DNA of 64,000 nucleotides from JANQEU01 sp965601455. GTDB taxonomy: Bacteria > Bacteroidota > Bacteroidia > Cytophagales > Cyclobacteriaceae. Location: the NCBI GenBank assembly GCA_965601455.1, contig OZ271831.1:4402001-4466000 (forward strand), given 5' to 3'. Each line of letters begins with the position of its first letter. The first letter of the stretch is position 1. This document shows positions 17,079 through 25,964 of the stretch, piece by piece. The position numbers and the translations under genes are program-made. Under the pieces are notes generated by a model, which saw only the letters and a list, made by a program, of their open reading frames with translations, ran no database searches and was not told the DNA's origin.

Positions 17079-18892
17079 ATACAAGAACAGTTGTACTGAG
17101 GGGAGTCGTAATAATCGTGGTGCTCGTATTCTCAATTCGCTTATTTTCGATTCAAGTCGTGGATAAGCAGTACCAATTTGCTGCACAAAACAACATTCTT
17201 AATAAAACCATCCAATATCCTTATCGCGGGATGATCAAAGATCGGGAAAGAAATATTCTCGTTCACAACGAGCCGGTTTACAATATTATGATTGTTCCGA
17301 ACGAGCTTCAATTTGAGGACTCCACTCGGATCTGCCAATTGCTGAAGATCTCACAGGAAGAATTTATTGAAAGCTATAATAAATGCCGTAGGTACTCCAG
17401 AATACTACCCTCTGTCTTATACGAGAATATGTCCAATGCACATTTTGCATCAATCCAGGACGAGCTTGTGGATCTACCGGGGTTCTCAGTTCAACCCAGA
17501 ACAATCAGAGGTTATGACGATACCTCCTTGGCAAACGTACTTGGATATGTAGGAGAAGTCACCCTCAGACAACTGCGAAATGATACCAGCAAGTACTATC
17601 GCCCAGGAGATTTCATTGGAATAACCGGAGTAGAAAAAACATATGAGTCTGACCTTAGAGGAAAACGAGGGGTACGGTTTGAGACTGTTGACGTTAGAGG
17701 TCTGGTCACAGGAGCGTTTGACGATGGTGTCCACGATACCCTTCCGGTACCGGGTAGAGACATCGAAATCACGATAGATCTTGACCTCCAGAAATACGCA
17801 GAAAAACTTATGGGAAATAAGATTGGGAGTGTCGTCGCAATTGATCCGAATACCGGTGAAATCCTTGCATTTGTTTCCTCCCCCTCTTACGATCCTTCGC
17901 TATTCGCCGGAAGAGAATTTCCAGAAAATTTTTCCAGAGTCCAATCCGATTCCTTAAAACCACTTTTCAATCGACCTCTTCAGGCCATGTACCCACCGGG
18001 CTCGATGTTCAAAACTATTCAATCACTTATCGCACTTGAAGAAGGTGTTGTAGGACCACAGGAGGAGATATACTGTGAGGGCAACTTGATAGGAGATCTG
18101 GCTCCCCCGGGTTTCTATGATATAAAACGAGCAATTCAACTGTCCTCTAACAATTTCTTCTATCTGGTGTTCCGAAGAATAATTCAACAAGGTGAAAATC
18201 AAAACTCCTTTATTGATTCCAGAATTGGATTCGAAAAATGGAGGAACCATATAACTAATTTCGGATTAGGAAGACGATTGGGAATTGATCTACCAAACGA
18301 AAGCTCAGGGTCTATTCCTACTTTGAATACTTACGACCGGATCTATGGAGTAAATAGATGGAGGTTTTCCAATATTTTTTCTTTGAGTATTGGACAAGGT
18401 GAGCTTCTCGTTACCCCACTACAAATGGCGAATCTAGGTGCAATTCTCGCGAATAGAGGTCAATATATTACCCCTCATATCGTAAGGGAAGTAGAAGGAG
18501 AGGATAAGCTGACTTTTGAAACACATTCAGCAGGTATTGATAGTAAACATTTCGATATTGTATTGGACGGAATGGAGCAAGTAATACTCGCCGGTTCGGG
18601 TATCCGTGCAAGAATTGAAGACATTGCCATATGTGGTAAAACGAGTACAGTTGAAAATCCGCACGGAGAGGATCACTCCGGATTTATGGGATTTGCACCA
18701 AAGGAAAATCCACAGATTGCTATAGCGGTGTATGTGGAAAATGCCGGCCAGGGTGGCCGAGCGGCCGCTACTACAGCGAGTTTGTTAATCGAAAAAAAAA
18801 TTCGAGGTACAATAACCAGACCATGGGTTGAACAGTACAATTTAAGAGGAGTATTCACGGATGAGAGGCAGTCAACAAACAGCGCAGATTGA
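17075..18892 (+). CDS. mrdA: Penicillin-binding protein 2 (elongasome transpeptidase)
   Basis: 605 residues, starting at a GTG that overlaps the mreD stop (GTGA). It has an N-terminal membrane helix (about 8-28), a dimerisation/pedestal domain and the transpeptidase domain. The nucleophile is Ser310 in PPGSMFK; the SxN box is in LSSNNFF (about 357-360). The third box reads KTST (522-525) where KTGT is normal. The following segment (VENPHGEDHSGFMGFAPKENP) matches the family, so this is a real substitution and not misalignment. It cross-links peptidoglycan in lateral wall growth with RodA, whose gene overlaps by 32 bases. Confidence 0.95.
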   Translation: MNTRTVVLRGVVIIVVLVFSIRLFSIQVVDKQYQFAAQNNILNKTIQYPYRGMIKDRERNILVHNEPVYNIMIVPNELQFEDSTRICQLLKISQEEFIESYNKCRRYSRILPSVLYENMSNAHFASIQDELVDLPGFSVQPRTIRGYDDTSLANVLGYVGEVTLRQLRNDTSKYYRPGDFIGITGVEKTYESDLRGKRGVRFETVDVRGLVTGAFDDGVHDTLPVPGRDIEITIDLDLQKYAEKLMGNKIGSVVAIDPNTGEILAFVSSPSYDPSLFAGREFPENFSRVQSDSLKPLFNRPLQAMYPPGSMFKTIQSLIALEEGVVGPQEEIYCEGNLIGDLAPPGFYDIKRAIQLSSNNFFYLVFRRIIQQGENQNSFIDSRIGFEKWRNHITNFGLGRRLGIDLPNESSGSIPTLNTYDRIYGVNRWRFSNIFSLSIGQGELLVTPLQMANLGAILANRGQYITPHIVREVEGEDKLTFETHSAGIDSKHFDIVLDGMEQVILAGSGIRARIEDIAICGKTSTVENPHGEDHSGFMGFAPKENPQIAIAVYVENAGQGGRAAATTASLLIEKKIRGTITRPWVEQYNLRGVFTDERQSTNSAD

Positions 18893-20126
18893 TTGGGTAA
18901 GCATTTTGCTTTACGTGATTCTGGTAATATCGGGTTGGATAAACATCTATGCAGCCGACTTTGATTATAGTACTACCACAAGCATCTTTGATATATCCCA
19001 AAGTTCCGGGAGACAACTCATATGGATCGCTGGTTCAATACTATTGATCAGCTTGATTTTTACTATTGACTATCGATTTTTCGAGTCTTTTTCATTCATC
19101 ATTTACGGTGTTCTCATCTTTATGCTCATCGCCGTTCTACTTTTTGCCCGCGAAGTCGCGGGATCAACTAGCTGGTTTGAAATTGGAAGTTTCAAAATTC
19201 AACCCTCTGAGTTTGCCAAGATCGCCACTGCACTCGCACTAGCTAAGTTCATAAGCAGTAATAGGAAAATGGAAAACCCTAGAGATCTTATACTTTCATC
19301 GCTATTTTTTTTGGTTCCGGTTGGTCTGATCATACTCCAGGGTGATACGGGAACAGCATTGGTCTTTTTGTCATTTACGATTGTTCTTATTCGGGAGGGG
19401 ATGACTTCCCAGCTATTGTTCCTTGCTATAGGGGGTATTCTTGTTTTTGTTCTTACCTTATTAGTTAATCAGTTAGTACTCATTTTAGCGGTTGTATTTA
19501 TAGCTCTAATTGTTATTGGGATTTACGGGAGAACACTCATTCGAGGAATTACAATTGCGACCATCGCGATTGGCACAATAGGAATAATCATTAGTGTAGA
19601 CTTTGTGCTTACCGAGGTTTTGAGACCACACCAACAAAAACGAGTAATGTCCCTTATTAATCCAAATGCTGACCCGCTTGGAGTTGGTTGGAATGTATTA
19701 CAATCAAAAATTGCGATTGGTTCTGGTGGATTTACCGGGAAGGGCTTCTTAAATGGCACCCAAACCAAGTTTGATTTCGTTCCCGAGCAAACAACTGATT
19801 TTATTTTCTGCACTATTGGCGAAGAACATGGCTGGATCGGAAGTACCGTAACTCTAGTTTTATTTGCACTATTACTAATACGAATTTCAGTCATTGCCGA
19901 AAGGCAAAAGTCGGACTTTGTACGTGCCTATGCATATGGCGTTTTCGCTGTAATATTTTTTCACTTCAGCATAAACATCGCTATGACAATCGGCTTATTC
20001 CCCGTAGTCGGAATACCACTACCTTTTTTCAGTTATGGGGGTTCGAGTCTTTGGACTTTTACGGTATTGCTCTTTGTACTACTGAAATTGGATAGCCACC
20101 GAATGGAGCTACTACACCGATGGTAA
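18861..20126 (+). CDS. rodA: Rod-shape-determining glycosyltransferase RodA (SEDS)
   Basis: 421 residues with about ten membrane helices, a SEDS-family peptidoglycan glycosyltransferase. Family signatures are GSFKIQPSEFAKIA, the loop VGWNVLQSKIAIGSGGFTGKGFLNGTQTK, PEQTTDFIF and the C-terminal PLPFFSYGGSS. It polymerises lipid II with its partner PBP2, encoded just upstream with a 32-base overlap. It ends only 6 bases from the stop of the oppositely oriented acidic-protein gene. Confidence 0.95.
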   Translation: MRGSQQTAQIDWVSILLYVILVISGWINIYAADFDYSTTTSIFDISQSSGRQLIWIAGSILLISLIFTIDYRFFESFSFIIYGVLIFMLIAVLLFAREVAGSTSWFEIGSFKIQPSEFAKIATALALAKFISSNRKMENPRDLILSSLFFLVPVGLIILQGDTGTALVFLSFTIVLIREGMTSQLLFLAIGGILVFVLTLLVNQLVLILAVVFIALIVIGIYGRTLIRGITIATIAIGTIGIIISVDFVLTEVLRPHQQKRVMSLINPNADPLGVGWNVLQSKIAIGSGGFTGKGFLNGTQTKFDFVPEQTTDFIFCTIGEEHGWIGSTVTLVLFALLLIRISVIAERQKSDFVRAYAYGVFAVIFFHFSINIAMTIGLFPVVGIPLPFFSYGGSSLWTFTVLLFVLLKLDSHRMELLHRW

Positions 20127-20132
20127 ATCCTT

Positions 20133-21254
20133 CTACCTAAAGTGTCTGAATATTACTTTCAAGAGTTCTTTAACCTCGTCGGAATTCATATCCCAGTTTA
20201 GATCTCGAGCGTATTTTTGAACAAGAAATTCTACTGCTTCGTCAAATGTAGAGTGCTCCTCGACCTCCTTTAGAGATTGATCTAGACTTTCGTTATTCCC
20301 ATCGAATAGCTCCTGTACAAACATATACTTTTGATTCATGCTAAGGGATGACAAAATGTCCTGATTCAACTCTTCTGAAAGCTGTTCCGGTTCTTGTTCC
20401 ATTTCCACCTCTTGAGACTCTGAAGGTTCATCTATGTCTGATTCTTCATTATCCTCAGATTCCTCCTCGGTATCACCATCAACTCCTTCCTCCATTTCAT
20501 CCTGGGGCTCCTCAGGATCTTGGCTCTCAACTAATTCCGTATCGACCTGTTGATCATCCGGTTCTTCACTATCCTCTGACGGATAGTCGTCAACCGGATC
20601 ATCTTGCATCGATACATCAGGTTGCTCTGCATAATCCGGTATAATAAAATCCTTCTTCTCCAAGACCAATGTCTCGGATAACCCAATCACTAGCTGATCA
20701 ATAATTTCATCTTTGTCAATTTTCCCAAAGAATTCTGATGACTGATCTATTGCCAACTGTGCCGGCTGATTCTCCATTAGATTGAGGAAGGTATGAAAAT
20801 CACTTTTATAGAAAACCAGGTACTTAGTGAATTGCTTTATAGCCTTGGCTTTTAAAGGCAACCGAAGACGTGTTTCCATCTCCTCATGAAGGTATTCCTG
20901 TGGTTCCACTGCTAGTGTAAATAGCTTTTCAATGGAATCCACCAATAACGGGCGCAGGTCCTTGCCCTCAATATGAATGTGTTGGGAAAGTTCGTTCATA
21001 AATTGAACCATATTTCGACGAACGTCGGCATTCTTGTAGTCAAAGTACGGACTCTCCAAGTGCTTCATTTCCTCCTGCCATGCCATAAACAGCGTTTTCA
21101 GAACTAGCAGGTTTAGTTGCTTTAGTGTCGTTAATTGTAAGAGATCCTTTCCTGATAAGTACGTTTTACTTTCGTATGCCTTAGCAATGAGTTGGTCTGC
21201 ATAAACAGACTTATACTGTTGAACATACTCCCTATTTAACTTGCCAATCTTCAT
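20133..21254 (-). CDS. Acidic protein of unknown function
   Basis: 373 residues, not recognised. Three parts can be seen. Residues 1-200 are helical-looking and of mixed charge. Residues 202-307 contain no Lys or Arg at all, and almost half of the residues from about 208 to 300 are Asp or Glu, with many Ser, Gln and Pro: a disordered polyanionic linker. The C-terminal 65 residues (YMFVQELFDGNNESLDQSL to LKVIFRHFR) look folded and helical and resemble a short C-terminal module I associate with Bacteroidota proteins (inference). No signal peptide, so cytoplasmic. It faces rodA tail to tail and diverges from tdk. Confidence 0.85.
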   Translation of the reverse strand: MKIGKLNREYVQQYKSVYADQLIAKAYESKTYLSGKDLLQLTTLKQLNLLVLKTLFMAWQEEMKHLESPYFDYKNADVRRNMVQFMNELSQHIHIEGKDLRPLLVDSIEKLFTLAVEPQEYLHEEMETRLRLPLKAKAIKQFTKYLVFYKSDFHTFLNLMENQPAQLAIDQSSEFFGKIDKDEIIDQLVIGLSETLVLEKKDFIIPDYAEQPDVSMQDDPVDDYPSEDSEEPDDQQVDTELVESQDPEEPQDEMEEGVDGDTEEESEDNEESDIDEPSESQEVEMEQEPEQLSEELNQDILSSLSMNQKYMFVQELFDGNNESLDQSLKEVEEHSTFDEAVEFLVQKYARDLNWDMNSDEVKELLKVIFRHFR

Positions 21255-21291
21255 TCACCTATGCAAATAATGGTCCTTGTGTGATTAGAAT

Positions 21292-21299
21292 CAAAGATA
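21292..21299 (-). promoter_or_regulatory. Putative -7 element (TATCTTTG) of the acidic-protein gene
   Basis: On the minus strand TATCTTTG matches TAnnTTTG exactly, 37 bases before the start of the gene at 21254. Transcription would begin about 30 bases before the ATG. The -33 element is not clear. Confidence 0.45.
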
Positions 21300-21383
21300 A
21301 GCTCAAATCAACTATCAGTCTTCAAGCTTCCATAAATTGAACACGATTACTGAAAATCTCAACGTTAAACGTATCTTTCATGC

Positions 21384-21977
21384 ATGTTTGTTGAACCGGC
21401 TAATAAAGGACTAGGATTTACCAAAGGATCCGGATGGATTGAAGTGATCTGTGGTTCCATGTTCTCAGGGAAAACCGAAGAGCTAATTCGACGATTGAAC
21501 AGGGCTTATATCGCCCAGCAACGGGTTGAAATTTTTAAACCCGTTGTAGACCGGCGCTATTCCGAAAAGCACATCATTTCCCACAACCAATCCAGTATAA
21601 AATCGACACCAATACATTTTCCAAAGGATCTGAAGCTGAAGGCTGTGAATTGTGATGTCGTTGGTATCGATGAAGCACAATTTTTTGATGAATCACTGGT
21701 TTCAGTTGCAAATGAGCTAGCAAATGAAGGAAAGAGAGTAATCATCGCAGGACTTGACATGGACTTTATGGGTAGACCTTTCAGCCCAATGGACCAATTG
21801 ATGGCCATCGCAAACTATATCACCAAAGTCCATGCTATTTGTGTAAACTGCGGAAGTGTTGCATCATATTCTTATCGAAGGACAAAATCTTCCAAGAAGG
21901 TAGTGCTTGGTGAAAAGGATATATATGAAGCTCTGTGCCGCAGTTGTTTTTTCGAAAAAATGTCAGACAAATCCTGA
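21384..21977 (+). CDS. tdk: Thymidine kinase (type II)
   Basis: 197 residues. The P-loop is GSMFSGKTEEL near residues 26-36, the Walker B/DEAQF segment is VVGIDEAQFFDE, and the lasso/zinc region has CVNCGS and CRSC cysteine pairs. The enzyme phosphorylates thymidine for salvage. The ATG at 21384 gives a short N-terminal extension (MFVEPANKGLGFTKGSG) before the conserved WIEVICGSM, typical in Bacteroidota. The recO start lies 7 bases after the stop. Confidence 0.95.
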   Translation: MFVEPANKGLGFTKGSGWIEVICGSMFSGKTEELIRRLNRAYIAQQRVEIFKPVVDRRYSEKHIISHNQSSIKSTPIHFPKDLKLKAVNCDVVGIDEAQFFDESLVSVANELANEGKRVIIAGLDMDFMGRPFSPMDQLMAIANYITKVHAICVNCGSVASYSYRRTKSSKKVVLGEKDIYEALCRSCFFEKMSDKS

Positions 21978-21984
21978 TATTCCA

Positions 21985-22653
21985 ATGGTGGTTAAAACCA
22001 GAGGTCTGGTTCTCAATTACATTAAATACCGAGATACTTCGATAATAGTACGCATGTACACTGAGCACTTTGGGATGCAGTCATATATTGTTAATGGAAT
22101 TCGAAGTGCCCGATCCAAAAAGTCAATCGGACTCTATCAGCCCTTTAGCAGGTTGGAGATTGTGGCTTATTACAAAGAAAATAAGGACATTCACCACTTA
22201 TCAGAAGCTAGAATAGCCACAGCTATATCGGACTTAACAGATGTTAGGAAGTCGACTGTGATTATTTTTCTTAGTGAAATTCTAGGCAAACTTCTGTTTC
22301 ATGAGAAGAGCGAGAATCCCGGTCTTTTCGACTTTTTGTGGCAATCATCAATTGACTTCGAACAGATGATATCTGGAATCGAGTATTTTCATATAAAGTT
22401 CTTATTGCATCTGACCATCCATCTAGGAATAGATATGCGTGATCGAAGTGTACTTGATGAAATTACCCACGGTGATCCTGATCTTATTAACTTTTTTGAA
22501 GAGCTGGACCATGATACCAACTCGAAAGTTATTGAGTCTACTAGTGAATTACGATCAATGGCACTCGACTGTATCCTTGAACTGCTATCAAGAGAAACTG
22601 ATTCATTGTCCTCTATCAAATCTCTGAAGGTCTTACGGCAAGTATTCGCGTAA
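21985..22653 (+). CDS. recO: DNA repair protein RecO
   Basis: 222 residues starting MVVKTRGLVLNYIKYRDTSIIVRMYTEHFG, the N-terminal OB-fold typical of RecO, followed by the helical C-terminal domain. RecO binds single-stranded DNA and, with RecR, loads RecA in gap repair. The frame is open into tdk, but the ATG at 21985, seven bases after the tdk stop, begins the conserved fold. The zinc cysteines of many RecO proteins are not present, as is usual for the Bacteroidota form. Confidence 0.9.
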   Translation: MVVKTRGLVLNYIKYRDTSIIVRMYTEHFGMQSYIVNGIRSARSKKSIGLYQPFSRLEIVAYYKENKDIHHLSEARIATAISDLTDVRKSTVIIFLSEILGKLLFHEKSENPGLFDFLWQSSIDFEQMISGIEYFHIKFLLHLTIHLGIDMRDRSVLDEITHGDPDLINFFEELDHDTNSKVIESTSELRSMALDCILELLSRETDSLSSIKSLKVLRQVFA

Positions 22654-22687
22654 TCAATTAAATTTAAAAAAAACCGAAAGCTAGTTA

Positions 22688-23647
22688 ATGGAGACTCTAT
22701 ACGACGAAATTCCATCCCTCGATTTGTCCGACTTTGAATTTGGTGACAAAGAAAAGAAAGAAAGATTTATCACCGCTTTAGGTGATGCATATTCCAATAT
22801 CGGATTTGTAGCGATTAAAAATCATGGACTTGACGATGAATTGGTGGCCAATCTGTATGATTCGATAAAAAACTTTTTTGCCCTTCCAGATAATATAAAG
22901 AGCCAATATGAAAAACCAGAATTATTTGGTCAAAGAGGTTATATAGGTAAAGAAAAGGAAAAGGCGAAAGGACGAAAAACCGCTGATCTTAAGGAGTTCT
23001 ATCATGTAGGACAACCTGAGCATAATCAGATGCCTGACTATCCCCAGAATATTTGGCCCTCAGAAGTAAAAGATTTTCAACTACACGCGACAAAGACATA
23101 TGAAATCCTGCAACATGCCGGTATTCAGATGCTTCGAGCTATTGCTAGCTTTTTAGGTCTGGACGAATACTATTTTGATAATAAGGTCACTCAAGGAAAT
23201 AGCATTCTTCGAGCTATACATTATTTTCCGATTGATAATCCTGAATCAATACCTCCCGATGCTGTAAGAGCGGCAGAACACGGGGACATTAATTTGATAA
23301 CCTTACTAATGGGTGCCAGCGCCGATGGACTGGAAGTACTTAGAAACGATGGCGTATGGATTCCAATTACAGCACTACCAGATCAGATAGTAGTCAATGT
23401 CGGTGACATGCTTTCCAGGCATACAAATAATAGGCTCAAATCCACGATACATCGAGTGGTTAATCCTCCCCGGGAGTTGATGGGTACATCAAGATTCTCC
23501 ATTCCATTTTTCATGCATCCAGTAAGTTCAATGGATCTATCATGCCTTGAAGACTGTATTGATGAAGCCCATCCCAAATTATATCCTGATGCTACAGCTG
23601 GAGAGTTTTTAGACGAGCGACTAAAAGAAATTGGCTTGAAGAAATAG
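22688..23647 (+). CDS. Isopenicillin N synthase-like 2-oxoglutarate/Fe(II) dioxygenase
   Basis: 319 residues with the full double-stranded beta-helix signature: iron ligands His198, Asp200 (EHGDINLITLL) and His255 (STIHRV), and Arg269 with the RxS motif (SRFSIPFF) for 2-oxoglutarate. The N-terminus has the DIOX_N-type segment (LGDAYSNIGFVAIKNHGLDDE). Enzymes of this family oxidise small molecules; the substrate cannot be read from sequence. It lies 34 bases after recO and 2 bases before the chromate transporter gene, so it is probably co-transcribed with the latter. Confidence 0.88.
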   Translation: METLYDEIPSLDLSDFEFGDKEKKERFITALGDAYSNIGFVAIKNHGLDDELVANLYDSIKNFFALPDNIKSQYEKPELFGQRGYIGKEKEKAKGRKTADLKEFYHVGQPEHNQMPDYPQNIWPSEVKDFQLHATKTYEILQHAGIQMLRAIASFLGLDEYYFDNKVTQGNSILRAIHYFPIDNPESIPPDAVRAAEHGDINLITLLMGASADGLEVLRNDGVWIPITALPDQIVVNVGDMLSRHTNNRLKSTIHRVVNPPRELMGTSRFSIPFFMHPVSSMDLSCLEDCIDEAHPKLYPDATAGEFLDERLKEIGLKK

Positions 23648-23649
23648 AC

Positions 23650-24831
23650 ATGTCGATCCGGAGGGTCCGATATATTATCTTTCTCAAAGATGTTTTAATC
23701 TTAGCAGTCACATCCTTTGGTGGCCCTCAAGCCCACTTGGCCATGTTAATGGATATGATGGTTCAAAAGAGAGGTTATATTACTGAGAAAGACCTAATTG
23801 AACTATATGCGCTTTGTCAGATTTTGCCAGGTCCAACATCCACTCAAACCATAACTTCATTAGGTTTTCGGATTGGAGGTCCTGCACTTGCTTACCTTAC
23901 ATTAGTTGTATGGATGTTTCCTGCTTTCTGCGTCATGACCGGCGCAGCTGTGGCTGTAAACAAACTTAATGACCTTGGGATTTCACTGGATTTTCTTCGA
24001 TTTGTTCAACCCATTGCAATAGGTATCGTAGCGTACTCAGCGTATAAAATTTCAAGTAGTGTGGTATCTACCAGAGATGGATATTTCCTGATGCTGATTG
24101 CTGCCGTTGTTACATTTTATCTTCGATCACCTTTTGCTTTTCCCATTCTTCTTATAACTGGGGGATTTATCACCGCCTTCAAGTACCGACTACAACCCAT
24201 GGAAGAAAAAGGAAAACTCAGAATCATTTGGGCAAATTTTATCTTATGGGGTTCGGTATTGGTTACAGCAGGCATTATGGCAACCTTCTTTGAGTCACTT
24301 CCTGTGAAAACATTTGAGAACTTCTATCGCAATGGATCATTGATTTTTGGAGGAGGACAAGTACTGATTCCTCTTCTCTTCACAGAATTCGTTGAGTTTA
24401 AAGGTTATGTTACATCCGATGAGTTCATATCGGGATACGCTTTAGTTCAGGCTATTCCTGGACCTACATTCTCCTTCGCAGCATATCTTGGTGCCTTGAT
24501 TATGAGGGAATGGGGAGTTGGTGGAGAAATTCTGGGAGCCTTTCTCGCATCTGCCGGAATATTTCTACCAGGTACTTTCCTTATATTTTTTGTAATTAGA
24601 TTTTGGGAAGATCTCAAAAAATATCGGATTGTCAAGGCTTCCCTCGAAGGAATCACAGCAGTGAGTTCCGGAATGGTTATTGCCGCCACACTTTATCTCA
24701 TTGAGCCACTTGAAATCACCTTTATCAATTACTTTCTGATGCTAGGAACCCCATTTTTATTGTTTTTCACAAGAATTCCAACACCCTTTATAATCCTATT
24801 TGGACTATTGCTTGGAATTGTATTCAAATAA
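23650..24831 (+). CDS. chrA: Chromate transporter, two-domain CHR family (ChrA)
   Basis: 393 residues with about ten to twelve membrane helices and two homologous halves. Each half carries the CHR signature: FGGPQAHLAMLMD with CQILPGPTSTQ in the N-terminal half, and FGGGQVLIPLL with VQAIPGPTFSFAAYLG in the C-terminal half. Family members export chromate or act as sulfate/chromate antiporters; the physiological substrate here is unknown. It follows the dioxygenase gene by 2 bases and is closed by a strong hairpin terminator. Confidence 0.9.
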   Translation: MSIRRVRYIIFLKDVLILAVTSFGGPQAHLAMLMDMMVQKRGYITEKDLIELYALCQILPGPTSTQTITSLGFRIGGPALAYLTLVVWMFPAFCVMTGAAVAVNKLNDLGISLDFLRFVQPIAIGIVAYSAYKISSSVVSTRDGYFLMLIAAVVTFYLRSPFAFPILLITGGFITAFKYRLQPMEEKGKLRIIWANFILWGSVLVTAGIMATFFESLPVKTFENFYRNGSLIFGGGQVLIPLLFTEFVEFKGYVTSDEFISGYALVQAIPGPTFSFAAYLGALIMREWGVGGEILGAFLASAGIFLPGTFLIFFVIRFWEDLKKYRIVKASLEGITAVSSGMVIAATLYLIEPLEITFINYFLMLGTPFLLFFTRIPTPFIILFGLLLGIVFK

Positions 24832-24832
24832 A

Positions 24833-24854
24833 AAACCCGGTGAATTCCGGGTTT
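24833..24854. terminator. Bidirectional rho-independent terminator
   Basis: A perfect 8-bp stem (AAACCCGG / CCGGGTTT) with a 6-base loop. On the plus strand it is followed by CTTTTT, and on the minus strand by TTTATT. It lies between the convergent chrA and ompH genes and can serve both. Confidence 0.9.
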
Positions 24855-24873
24855 CTTTTTCATTCTAAGATTC

Positions 24874-25413
24874 TTAGTTTCCAGCATTTGCCGGCGGTGT
24901 AATTCCTAGTTTACCAAGGACCTGATTAGATACATCGTGATCTTCCTTGCCGTATAATAGGATATCCAAACCAGGAGCTCCTACACTAAAAATGAAATCG
25001 TATCCACCTTCTTCAGCAACCGATTGAATTGCATTTCCAATTTTCTCAACTGCAGGAGAAAGAAGCGAATTTCGCTTATTGTTCATTGACTGTTCAGCGT
25101 TCACCTGAAACTCCTGTAGTGACTGTTGCAAACTCTGTAGTTCTCTTTCCTTATCGGCTCTTACAACGTCATTATAAGAAGCTGCATTTGCTTGGTACTC
25201 TTCCAATTTTGACTGCAACTCCTGATACTTAGTTTGCATTTGTTTTTGTAACTGAGCCTCATAATCCGATAGTTCGGCTTCAATTTGCTTGGCTTCTGGT
25301 AAAAGGCTCAATATATATTCGGCGTTTGTATAGCCGATTTTGAGATTGCTTTGACCGAAAACCAGGGTCAAGCTGAAAAGAGCTACAATACTCAGTAAAA
25401 TTCTAACTTTCAT
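24874..25413 (-). CDS. OmpH/Skp-family periplasmic chaperone (second copy)
   Basis: 179 residues: a signal peptide (MKVRILLSIVALFSLTLVFGQ), then IGYTNAEYILSLLPEAKQIE, a long charged coiled-coil (about 45-110) and a C-terminal strand region (YDFIFSVGAPGLDILLYG). This is the Skp/OmpH fold that holds unfolded outer-membrane proteins in the periplasm. The frame is open back to a TTG overlapping the previous stop, but the ATG at 25413 starts the signal peptide and is preceded by AGGA. It is the last gene of the bamA operon and a divergent paralogue of the preceding gene. Confidence 0.9.
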   Translation of the reverse strand: MKVRILLSIVALFSLTLVFGQSNLKIGYTNAEYILSLLPEAKQIEAELSDYEAQLQKQMQTKYQELQSKLEEYQANAASYNDVVRADKERELQSLQQSLQEFQVNAEQSMNNKRNSLLSPAVEKIGNAIQSVAEEGGYDFIFSVGAPGLDILLYGKEDHDVSNQVLGKLGITPPANAGN

Positions 25414-25430
25414 TTTTCCTAATTTAATAT

Positions 25431-25964
25431 TCAATCATTTCTTACGATGTCCTTGATCAATCCAAGTTCCTCCAAGACAAAATCTGTATAATCGTGTACA
25501 GGATCAGTGTAAATCATGATCAAGTCACCCGACTTATCAAAAACGATTTGAAGTCGGTTATTCTTGGCCACCCTTTCAGTTGCTTCAAAAACAAGGTCCT
25601 GAACTGGTTTTATCAATTCCTTCTTTTTAAGAAAGTACAGCCCGTCGAAACCAAAAATCTGTTTTTGGTACTCCTTAAGTTCCGCCATCTTTCTGTCGAT
25701 TTCAGCTTGCCTATCAGATCTCATATCGACCGTAAGCAAGACCTCCTCTGCCTGGAAGCTGGCTTCCATCGCTTGTACTTCCTTGTACATTTCCTGAATC
25801 TCTTTCTCCCACTCAGCGGCTAATTTCTCAATCTCCTGCTGGGCTTGAGCATATTCAGGCATTTGATTCAGCACGTAGTTCATATCCACGTAGCCAAATT
25901 TTTGCGCAAATGTAAAAGGTATTAAGCACAACACCAGTAATATCACAAGCCAGATTCGTGCCAT
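25431..25964 (-). CDS. OmpH/Skp-family periplasmic chaperone (first copy)
   Basis: 177 residues: signal peptide (MARIWLVILLVLCLIPFTFAQ), then FGYVDMNYVLNQMPEYAQAQQEI, a long acidic/basic coiled-coil and a C-terminal strand region (QIVFDKSGDLIMIYTD). This is the Skp/OmpH fold. Its ATG overlaps the bamA stop by one base, so it is coupled to the outer-membrane assembly gene it should serve. The following paralogue starts 17 bases after its stop. Confidence 0.9.
   Translation of the reverse strand: MARIWLVILLVLCLIPFTFAQKFGYVDMNYVLNQMPEYAQAQQEIEKLAAEWEKEIQEMYKEVQAMEASFQAEEVLLTVDMRSDRQAEIDRKMAELKEYQKQIFGFDGLYFLKKKELIKPVQDLVFEATERVAKNNRLQIVFDKSGDLIMIYTDPVHDYTDFVLEELGLIKDIVRND

Noticed and set aside
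21907..21984. Longer start for recO
   Set aside because: The added 26 residues are an out-of-frame reading of the tdk end; the RecO fold starts at MVVKTRG.
25414..25434. TTG start for the second ompH gene
   Set aside because: The signal peptide begins at the ATG at 25413, which is also preceded by AGGA; the seven extra residues are polar and unneeded.
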